This document shows positions 54,474 to 64,000 of a stretch of 64,000 nt of DNA, one piece after another. Position 1 is the first letter of the stretch; every line of letters begins with the position of its first letter. The translations under genes were made by a program, and so were the position numbers. This DNA is from Perca fluviatilis (lineage: Eukaryota > Chordata > Actinopteri > Perciformes > Percidae): contig NC_053115.1 in NCBI RefSeq assembly GCF_010015445.1, positions 6,935,076 to 6,999,075 of the forward strand, written 5' to 3'. The notes under the pieces are model-generated. The model made no database searches. It was not told the DNA's origin and saw only the letters and a program-made list of their open reading frames with translations.

Positions 54474-55575
54474 TAGTGCTGTCAAACGATTTAAATATTT
54501 AATCGCGATTAATCGCATTAATGTCATAGTTAACTCGCGATTAATCGCAATTAATCGCACATTTTTATCTATTTTAAATGTCCCTTGACTTCTTTTTGTC
54601 CCTTTATATTTTCTCATTTTAATGCTCTTATCAACATGGAAAAGTGGATTGGCTTGCTTTGTGCAAATTATTTTTTTATTAAAATGGAAATGGAAATTGA
54701 TTTATTTGAAACAGGGACAATGCACAAATAAACATTAAACTTGTTAAACAAGAGAATATGTCTTGGGCCAGGTTATAGCAACAATTGCTAATTTCCACCT
54801 GTAAAACCAGGTAAAACCAGGTAAAACAACATTGGCATATATATACGTAGTGTTCAATTTCACACAAACATTCACACTTGGAGCTAATAATCTGTCACAA
54901 AATGTAACACTGTTACTTCCATTTTCTATTGCAGATAGTGCTGCCTCATGCCTGAGGCGAGCGTGGCTGGTCGTCATAGCGACTGCCGTGGGCGTAGTTT
55001 GGTAGCGTTGCATTTCCCCATAGACAGTTTCCCCCGACTCATTTCCTGGTTGTCCTTCTCCATAAACTCAAGGAGAGGGGTAACTTTTCCTGCTCCAGGT
55101 TTCCCACCGTGGTCAGAAAGAACAGGGGAGACACTTTGTTTCTCTCACTAGGACTCTAGAGTCACTACTCGCTCCGAAGCTAATCGCCGTGACGAGCCTA
55201 CTAGCTACGCGGCTCGCAAGCCCAAACAAGTGTGTGCGGCCGCAGCATGTGTCTGTTTTGTTTCCGGTCTGCGAAATACCCGCCCTTCAATCACTACTAT
55301 TGGCCAGGCGTCCAAGGTAACGTAACCCCTTTTTTTCAGGTCCTATCCCCTGACCAATCGGCTATCCTAACCTTAACCACTCGAGGTGAAATGCCTAACC
55401 GCAACCAATCGAGCTGCTTCGTAGGGCGGGTCTTGGCGTGGCCATAGTGGGATTCGTAATTTTGCTTCCGGTCTAGCTAGATCCGAAAGAACGTTAATCT
55501 CGCGATAAAAAAATTGACGGCGTTAAAATGAGTTTGCGTTAACGGCGTTAATAACGCATTAAACTGACAGCCCTA
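54474..55575. mobile_element. hAT element nested in Tc1-like element
   Basis: Ends TAGTGCTGTCAAACGATT and (inverted) TAGGGCTGTCAGTTTAATG, duplication ATCGTAAA at 54466-54473 and 55576-55583. The subterminal parts are rich in ATTAATCGCGATTAA motifs. The interior (about 54950-55450) is CG-richer, with no transposase frame. Confidence 0.93.
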
Positions 55576-55679
55576 ATCGTAAATAAATAAATGTTGTTCC
55601 TTAAAATACAGGGGGCATAAGTAAGTACACCCCTATGTTAAATTCCCATAGAGGCAGGCAGATTTTTATTTGTAAAGGC

Positions 55680-55973
55680 CAGTTATTTCATGGATCCAGG
55701 ATACTATGCATCCTGATAAAGTTCCCTTGGCCTTTGGAATTAAAATAGCCCCACATCATCACATACCCTTCACTATACCTAGAGATTGGCATGGGGTACT
55801 TTCCATAAAATCATCTCTCAATGCAAATCAAACCAGCTATTAGGCTAACTGAGATAAAACCATGCCAATCTCTAGGTAAAGTGAAGGGTATGTGATGATG
55901 TGGGGCTATTTTAATTCCAAAGACCAAGGGAACTTTATCAGGATGCATAGTATCCTGGATCCATGAATAACTG
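55680..55973. repeat. Hairpin: 115-base inverted repeat
   Basis: Arms 55680-55794 and 55860-55973 are near-perfect complements (ATGGATCCAGGATACTATGC; CCCACATCATCACATACCC) around a 65-base loop, in the inner part of the Tc1-like element. Confidence 0.92.
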
Positions 55974-56200
55974 CTAAAAAAAAAAAAATCGGCCTGATTT
56001 CTATAGAATATTTTACTCTATGCCCAACTCGTTTTATGAATACATTATTCATTCACAAAGAAAATTGGTGTCCTTAAAGGTTGGATTTTTCTTAATTTTT
56101 TTTAATTAAGGCATTAAGATCAATTTCCAAAAGATGATTTTTTTACTCCTCCTTTTAGTCAACTTTAGCATGGGTGTCCTAATTTTTTCACATGACCGTA

Positions 56201-56740
56201 CGTATAGTGGAAAGGAGAGTATGTGCCAGACCACGGTAACGTCACTGCATGCCTTTGCATAAGCGACTCGCTCTTAGATGAAAATGTCTACAGTGGCAGC
56301 ATGAATCAATGTTGAGGTGAAATATTAATCCACTTCCATTTAAAATTCCCCTTCACATTTTCTATTTGTGGATGCTAGGCAGGGTGGCTCTTTGAAGCTG
56401 CATGGCGTCAAGTAACCCTTTCACTAAAGATGAGGTTTGAGGCCAGGAAACTTTTTTTTTGTGTTTTTTTAGTGGACAATTATTAATCATAATTGATGAC
56501 TTTTTTTTATTGACACTAAACGTTCCCTTCTTAGAAGCAATACTAGCACTGCCACATCTCATTAAAACATAACTGCTGTTGTATGCTCCCTCTGATATCC
56601 AACCAATAATGACTGATGATAGGGGGTACCCATTTTTGGGTATTTTTTATTATTATTATTTTACACATCAAAGTCTGTTTACAGGTGTTGGGGAGTACTG
56701 CTACTGTACATACGTGAAACATTGTACAATGACCCCAAGT
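56201..56740. other. Intergenic, no gene seen
   Basis: AT-rich. A small inverted repeat GGGTACCCATTTTTGGGTA lies at about 56626-56644. Confidence 0.4.
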
Positions 56741-56744
56741 GACA

Positions 56745-57480
56745 GACTGATCTCATAAAGTGGCGTATGTATAACATGCCAATTCGTATGCCGTTTTGGC
56801 GTGTTACCAAGACGCATAACCGTTTTTTAGCGTGTTTATCAACGGCGTAGCGAGTAGTATGAAACGACATAAACCTGCAGTTGGTTAGGGTGGTGGATGG
56901 GTAAAACACAGGACTTTCACCCAGGAGAGATGGGATCGTGTCCCATGTATGGTGTTTTTCAACCATTTATTTTAAGCCTTCCCCAATGTTTCTTTCCTAA
57001 GCCCAACCGTTAATTGTTTTTTTTCGTTTTTGTTGTTTTTGTGTGTTACTAAAGCCTTTCCCAATGTTCTTTTCCTAAACCCAAGCTTTTTTTTAAATTC
57101 TTTTTTATTTTTTTTACACGCGTGTGACGTTGTTCTCGCGATAGTACGCCACATTCTCGCGATGACAGATAACGGATGTGTATGTTTACATCCGCTGTGT
57201 ACAGCGTAGACGTATACGTGGATAGTGGATCAAAATGCGTACAGATAACACGCCATTTGGCTTTTGGAAAGTGCCGTGTATGTTTACGCAAAGTCATGAT
57301 GCCATGTTGCAAGTGATGTCACTTGAGTCAGCGTCGGTCAGGACTGAAGACTACGAGCTTGAAAAGGACTTAGAGTTAGGACTGGAGTTAGAAAGAAGTG
57401 AGCTTACCAGACCTCTGCAGCCTGCTCCTCATCTCTGCTTGAGGATAGTGGCTCGAGGCAACATTAGCCGCTACTAGCAT
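56745..57480. repeat. Possible dispersed element with tRNA-like segment
   Basis: Contains TAGTATGAAACGACATAAAC, two copies of TTCCTAA(G/A)CCCAA(C/G) (56994 and 57073) and a segment at about 56883-56950 that can fold a T-arm (ATGGG, 7-base loop, CCCAT). Recalls teleost repeats, but no termini were established. Confidence 0.35.
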
Positions 57481-60400
57481 AACACACCTGAATCTCGGAC
57501 CGAAACCATCGGCGGTCGTGTTACTTTGGGGGTATTGTTAAGCACCAGGTTTTGACAAGGAAAAAGAATGCATGGAATTTAAACAGATTATATCTCTGGT
57601 TTTGTGGCATCGATTTTGATTCCTTTTCTAACTGAAACTTTACATCATGAGTCTGACCAAGATATAGGAGTGCATTTTATAGACCTGAATTGTCTCTAAA
57701 TCTGTTTGCGCAGTTGACTGCTCTTTTGTAAATAGGATTTGCCACTTTTTTTCTACATGCCTGTGGTGCCACTCAGGGGGGAGTGGGAGGGACTGTGGCT
57801 ACTTCCGTGGTTTGATGACCTCACATGCATTTCCTCAACTGGCAGATAAGGAGCTGTGCCTAGGCCCCATCTCCTTTTGGCCATCCAGCAATTGGAAAAT
57901 CTTAATAATATTCATAATAAACTAATGTGGGTTGTGTGAACAGATAAATGGCTTGTTGAAGCAGTGACATTTACTGACACATAATGATTAATAAGAAACG
58001 GGCAGAGAAAAAGTCACTATGTGCATGATTGAGCTCTTATAACAAGGATGTTGACAATCAGCCAGTAATGTATGCATACAGTACAATGTATGTTTAGCGT
58101 GCTCACATTTAATGCATCCACCATCTCTGTCACAAATGGGAGCATCTTCTCTTTAATGTTGAGACTAGCAGCTTAATGTCAGATGCTGCATGGCACGACT
58201 GCTAAAGGTATCACTGCAAGATTTATTCACTTTAGTATATCCCCCCTCATTTTACTCTCACTCACTTCTCACAGCACGCTATTGGTCCACTGTAAATGAA
58301 GGGAGCGCACGCACAGCTACAACAAATAACTCATGTGTTGCTGCAGTTAGTCTCTGACTTCATAGCATCACTTGTTTTTGCTTGGCTGCTTCAGTCATGT
58401 TAGGACAGCGTTGGCCTGGGTTTGATGGGTGGACAACAGCAGCAGTAAAACTGGAGAAGCATCATATGGAGCCCATTAACAAAAACATCCCACACTGAAT
58501 CAGAGATAATGGTGGTAGCTCTAACATATGTAGTACTGAATGTCTACATGATTTATTTTGTTAGTTTACAGGATGTGGTTTGCTCTGCAAAAAAAACAGA
58601 TTTTTAAGGCACCATGTTCATATTTGCATGACATCACAATTATGAAACAGATTACATCTGCAGGCTGTTTGGAAATGACCAAGCATGTATCACGTTATTT
58701 AATTTCCTCTGTGCTGCAATGTAGCGCTTTATATATTTGGCTTTTTGATGAGTGTAGAAAAGACATAAAATATGCAGTCTATATGGCAAAAATCTGTATT
58801 TATGAGGGTAATGTTATATTGACTATCCAATACAACAGTCAGCCTCTGCAGTGGCTGAGTATATCCACACGCTTTTGATTCTCCTCTTCAAAGCGAGAGA
58901 CTACACTCACAGTCCACACACTACAGTTCTCATAAAAAGAGCCAGTCCTATCTTATTACTTTAGATGTAACCCCATCCACACTTGAGGAATGTTGTCTCT
59001 GACTTAAGTCATTAAACTCCCTTCTCTTGTATAATACAGGTCCCTCACTCATACTCAATGGCCCGCTATTCTTATTTTCTCACAACTCTGGCACCAATAT
59101 AATGAAATCTCTGGCACTCCAATAATCACTCCAATAATGCCAGCAGTGCCTCCTCCCAGTGACACTTCCTGTGCTTTAGTGTCAAAATGTATACTTCACT
59201 CTCTATAGAGAAAATGACCCTGCCCACTCAGGTTGACACATAAAGGAGGCAAACAAATAGCGTCACTGCATCCACATCTCCACATGATATCTGCTCTGCA
59301 GTATACCAATTTGAGCCCCAATATTTCTGCTCAGTGTGCGTTTTTATTTCTAGCACAAGTTCTCTGCATAGTACACCCCTTGACTATATTAGAGCACACA
59401 TGGTGAAGTTGGCATTTGGCTATTGCACAGGAGCATAAGTGGCTGAGGACTCTCAAAGGTCCCATAACAATTTTAATGAGCACAAATAGACCTACATGCA
59501 AAGAAGAGAAAACATATATGTGTAATAGCTTAGAGACAACGGATACCCACGCAGTACAATATGTACTGCACTGTATAAGGAGAACCACTGGACTAGCAAA
59601 GGCAGAAAGTAATAAAAACGTTGTATATTGGACTATATTGGTGCAGTAGATCTGAACGAACAGGCTTTTCAGAAATTGATACCACAGCTATTCATTCAGG
59701 AGAACCTACTCCACTGTCCTCCGAGTTATTTATTTCCATTCGTTTAAACCATCCCTGTCACCCTTTTTATTTCACCAGTATTAGCACATTTGTAAATCTG
59801 CAGTCACATTTTCAAAGCACTCCTCACAGCTCCCCACATTTCTCTATCGTGCCAGCTCACACAGAATCAATTGCGAGGCTATGTGGTAATCTGCTGCACT
59901 TTCCTGTAGCTGCTGCTGCAGCTGCCATGGGGCCACCTGGGGTCCGCCGAAGGTCTGGACCTCTTCTGGGACTGAACAAGTCATTACATACAGCTGAAAA
60001 GAGACCCAGTGCGCATCCCTCATCTTAAAGGGCCTTAAGGATGTGACCTGCATTAATGGCATCAACCTATGGTAGAAATGCTCCCCCTGTGTAAATCCGA
60101 GTGTGTGGCTCAGCTGGCTTACTGGGCTGCCAAAGGTACAGACCTGAATTTGTATCTAAATAGGTGGTTAATAATAATGAATGTCAAGCGGAAGATTGAG
60201 ACTTGATTATTTTAAGTCTTATTAAATCCTGGAACTAAATGTCAGTGTCTGCTCTCTAATGTTCTTCTGAGGCAGGGATCATGGAAGAGTTCAGAGAGAT
60301 TAGTGTCAGTGTCTCACAGTAAAAGCTTATCTATTCACAGCATGCTGATGGTAGCAGCAGTTATTCCTTATGAACTGGAGCCTTTACAGAATGAAAAACA

Positions 60401-61589
60401 TTGATTATGGCACATTTCCTGAAAGCGAATTCATTTTAATGTCTACAAAGGTCATCGTGTGTTTGGCATAACAAAATAATAACATTTTTGCAAGTGGGGT
60501 CTGATGACCATTTCCATAAAAAATCTCAATGCTTTTATCTCATTACACATTTGAGGCGGAGTGAGAAGGGTATTCGATTTCCCTAAAAGTAATTTTTCTT
60601 GAATTCATATTTAGAGGTGTATCATCAGCCACTGTTGAGCAAGGACAACATACCGGAGGTTGCTTTGTTTTAAGCCATCTTTAACCCCGGCCGCTTCTCA
60701 CAAAAGATGAAAACCTGCATAGATGATGTCAGAGAACATTACTGACCTTTGACATTATAGTTTCTGCATGGTTTTTCACATTAAAAGTTTGCCATGTAGG
60801 GAGGCTCAACATAAGTCACTTAAAATTATCCTTATATGTTTTAATGCAGCCCAGTGGTGTGGCATCAGCACCCCCACAGAGTTGCAGCATCAGCACTTAG
60901 ATGTGTGCCTGTGGCGCCAGTGAAGACTTAGTGCTGTATAAACTCCCTGGAATATTAGAACTAAATTACTTTTATTGCTGTAAGAATTCAGGTTGATGAT
61001 GAGGTCAATCTTAATTCATACCCAATGCTGCATCTATAAAGTTTACCAAGTAGCCTACCATTTACAAAAAACAATTATAGTCTCACTTTCAAGAAATTCT
61101 TTTGTTGGATATCTTAAGATTAGTTTTGGAAACATGGTGCAACATAGTACAGATTTGCAATGCAACTAGCCTATAGGCTATCTAAAAACAGATTTTTCTT
61201 TACCCAAATGGTGTAAGACATTAGATCTAATGGAGGGTTAATTGACGCCAGCGCGGTTTTTCATCAATCCATTTTTCTTTATTCCCTAAACTATTACGTA
61301 ACAAACTTAAACGATTAGGGTTAGTGTTGTAAATAGACTTCGAGGCATCAATAACGGAATTTTTTTTTTTTTTTGAAGTCATCGCATTTTGTGTTTTTTT
61401 TTCACACCATTGTGCTTTGAGTTCATTCCGAAATCTGATCGGCTATTTAGAAAACATCTCAACTTACCTTGACACCAAATTCCGCCTCTAAACGTAGGAT
61501 CCAGTGGCTGTCAAAGTCGAGTTCCTTCTCCTATTACACTAAACGTTCCTGTGAAGTTTAAAGAAATAAAAGTACTTCTACATCAAATT
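57481..61589. other. Intergenic, no gene seen
   Basis: 4.1 kb. Longest open frame 59621-60028 (135 codons) has no domain or codon pattern of a protein. No repeat termini were recognised. Confidence 0.45.
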
Positions 61590-61860
61590 CGTGCGCTCCT
61601 GCAGCCTGTAGTACTGTACCATCTGTTGTGCCTGCGCGCGTCGAGCTCTGCGCGGTGAGGAGGAGAGGCGAGGGAGGGAGGGAGGGAGGGAGTTGAGTGT
61701 CCACAGCGCACAGAGGATAGGACAGCGCACACAGGACGAGACAATCTGAGCGCGTTCAAATCCCAGCCTACTGAACATGCACTGTATTTTACAGTATTTG
61801 TATTGCAAGGGGCAATAGGGGATAAAAACCCGCACTTAGTGGAGGATGCACCCTCACGCA
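61590..61860 (-). promoter_or_regulatory. Candidate CpG-rich promoter or first exon (weak)
   Basis: GC- and CpG-rich in otherwise AT-rich DNA (CCTGCGCGCGTCGAGCTCTG), with a (GGGA)n run at 61673-61692. It could be the distal camkv promoter with an untranslated exon 36 kb upstream, or an unrelated regulatory island. No splice donor or TATA box can be assigned with confidence. Confidence 0.25.
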
Positions 61861-63404
61861 CTTTCACTTAACCCACCATTTTAACCTGTGCAGTAAAATA
61901 CAGTTTAAAGATGAATTTCAATTCACACTATAGTATTTAGCAGTAAATAACAATAGAATGTAAAATAAACAATACTGTATTACACAAAGGTTTGCACATG
62001 CACATACTGGACATAATAGTTTCATATTTATCCTGCCTGCAAATAAAGGCTATAACTTACTTCACCAGCCTGCGTGAATGACGGTCTGATCTATCAAAGC
62101 AGCCTTTGCGGTTAACCAAGAGCAGCTCAACACAGGGCATGGCAAAGTTGCTATAGTGCCCTATTTTTCTCTCGCAATATGCATTTATATCACTAATTCA
62201 TAACAAAAATGAAGGTAGTGCAATAACAGGTTCCATATAACAGGCATATGAGGTAGCCTGGCATGTATTTAAAGTGGAGAGGTAAAGTACAGCAGAATTA
62301 GTTGATATTATTCAGAGGAGCACCAGACTACTTCCAAAAAAACAGCTGGCCAATCAGACGCTGCTGCTCTGTGGCCTGGACTTGAAGAATTAATTTACCT
62401 ATTTGGCAAATGTAATAATCTGTGTAGGCTTGCTGTTCATGAGCTTTAGATACATGCAGAAATGTGTTTGTTTTCAGGTTTGAAAAATGTGATTAAAAAA
62501 ATGAACAGAAACATCTGTTTTTCAGAAAATGTGTCTGAATGTTACCCTGGATAATACTGTACATAGAACAAGCTGACAAGAAATCTCAGTGATGGATATC
62601 TCAAAACCTGGGGAAATGAAACCAAAATCAGCATGGCTGAATTCCAAGCTGTATAGGATGTGTGAGAATAGATGTTTTTCTGTAATTTGGGTAAATCAAC
62701 CCTTTAAACTGCCAAATCAAGCATTAGCAGCTGGCCTGTGATTGTTCTTGGAGATGAATTCATGCTTTAACATTCTGAGATGTAACCAAACCCTCAAGGG
62801 AACACATGTCCAAACACATTGTAAATGAAGCAGAAGGGAAAACATACATAAAACTAGGAAGTGAAAACATTGGATGCTCATGGGTTAAGACACCATGAGC
62901 TACTCAGAGAGCAGATGGTTTTCCCTCAATGTGACAAATACTGTACAATGCCCCACATACGTTCAGAACGATGAAATCAAAGGTCAGAAGATCCATTTGC
63001 TGCTAGAGAAACTGGACTCGCACGATAAGGTTTTCGATAGAATGCATTATTATTTTTTATTGTGTCCCTACCAAGCATAAATTAGCGCAAAAGTTAAAGC
63101 CTCTGTTCCATCACCTCCTCCTCCAAAAACTGCTGCCTCCTCACCCACATGTGTTGAAATCTGCTGAGGCAGGTGAAGATGGAGCCTCCCACCCTGGACG
63201 AGTATTTTTGGCGGGGCACAGACAGAATGTTGACCCCTGTGTCGCTGGGTGCCATCTGCAACCGCTGAGAGAAGCCAAGCTGCCATTCTGGCCATTTACA
63301 CCTCCTGCCAACTGAGATCATGCTTCTTCAGATTTGTTCACAATGTGCTCGCCAGGCTTGGTCACTCTCATGATAGTCTATATCCACGACGTTCCACTTC
63401 CGGG
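61861..63404. other. Intergenic, no gene seen
   Basis: Nothing recognisable. Confidence 0.45.
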
Positions 63405-63840
63405 ATTGTTCAGGTGCCGCCGGAAATTCCGCCGGATGTCCCTCTTTTTGGCCGGGGGTCCGTTAACTTCCTCTTTCTTTGTGTTGGCATTTTAAACTCC
63501 CGTCGATTTCTGAGGACTACGATTAACTGCTCCTCAGATCTCTGCAGGGTAAATCCAGACAGCTAGCTAGACTATCTGTCCAATCTGAGATTTCTGTTGC
63601 ACGACTAAAACAACCTTTGAACGTACACACGTTCCACCAAAACAAGTTCCTTCCCGAGGCTGTTTTTACCGCGGCACCGTTGCTCCGTACAGCGCTTAGC
63701 ACCGCCCAAGACGATTGTGATTGGTTTAAAGAAATGCCAATAAACCAGAGCACGTTTTTCTTCCATCCCGGAATGCTGTGTGGACTCGCCAGACCCTCCT
63801 CCACAGCGCTGTGGATGAAGGTCTGGCAATGTGAGACTAC
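63405..63840 (-). repeat. Dispersed repeat X, inverted copy
   Basis: Reverse complement of the 49040-49455 repeat over its length: TAGTCTCACATTGCCAGACC at the right edge, ACAGATAGTCTAGCTAGCTG in the middle, AATTTCCGGC-type end at the left. Confidence 0.82.
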
Positions 63841-64000
63841 TCTCATGTGGTGGTCGTACAGAGGGGTCGCTCATTTCAAAGGGGCAGTGAATTATGTTCA
63901 GGAGGCTTATAATCTAACTCACCCTTTTCAGAGAACCAAGTTGTGGGAAATGGTGCAGGTCTTTGCTTTTTTTAACCTGAGGGGCTTGTTGAACTCTTTC

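Larger units (their letters stand above)
54310..56198. mobile_element. Tc1-like element split by a hAT element
   Basis: Long inverted ends of about 165 bases beginning CAGTCATGTGAAAAAATTAG and (inverted) CGGTCATGTGAAAAAATTAG, with TA on both sides (54308-54309 and 56199-56200). Without the inner hAT insertion it would be about 0.78 kb. A further inverted repeat lies at 55680-55973. No intact transposase. Confidence 0.88.

Noticed and set aside
59621..60028. 135-codon open frame
   Set aside because: No domain, no splice context, low-complexity Ala run and no resemblance to a known family; looks like chance.
61750..61766. B-box-like GCGTTCAAATCCCAGC as a tRNA gene
   Set aside because: No A box, anticodon arm or acceptor stem around it.

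Overview
The window is a vertebrate nuclear sequence, most likely from a percomorph-type teleost. It has intron-split genes with GT/AG junctions, long (CA)n/(GT)n tracts, and a dense set of fish-type transposons (hAT and Tc1/mariner MITEs, L2-like LINE tails, a tRNA-derived SINE). I saw no bacterial, phage or viral genes.

Two protein-coding genes are supported, arranged tail to tail. On the + strand, positions 1-4184 hold the last five coding exons of a class 3 semaphorin, best matched to sema3f: the end of the sema domain, PSI, Ig, and a basic C-terminus. Its 3'UTR probably ends near 6.4 kb. On the - strand, 25554-15583 holds ten coding exons that join in frame into a complete 445-residue CaM-kinase-like vesicle-associated pseudokinase (camkv), with a long 3'UTR running to about 13.0 kb. 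SEMA3F and CAMKV also lie near each other on human 3p21.31, so the pairing supports both identifications. Teleosts may carry a/b duplicates of each; I cannot tell which copy this is.

Region by region: 0-6.4 kb sema3f; 6.4-13.0 kb intergenic with a hAT MITE, a mosaic of hAT/Tc1 pieces and a 5'-truncated L2; 13.0-25.6 kb camkv, whose introns hold a Tc1 MITE pair, a SINE, a TTAA-flanked MITE and other repeats; 25.6-64 kb a gene-poor stretch upstream of camkv in which I recognise no coding exon. That stretch holds a 2.4-kb foldback element (29043-31454), a nested pair of hAT elements (33184-34905), a relic Tc1 transposon (37950-38775), a hAT element inside a Tc1-like element (54310-56198), copies of at least two dispersed families, and several microsatellites. 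A GC/CpG-rich segment at 61.6-61.9 kb could be a distal first exon or promoter, but this is weakly supported.

Functionally, sema3f is a secreted axon-guidance ligand acting through neuropilin/plexin receptors, and Camkv is a neuronal calmodulin-binding pseudokinase. Their adjacency reflects conserved synteny, not an operon. The most unusual structure is the foldback element, with about 0.9-kb near-identical arms, mirrored 21-bp tandem arrays and an 8-bp flanking duplication.
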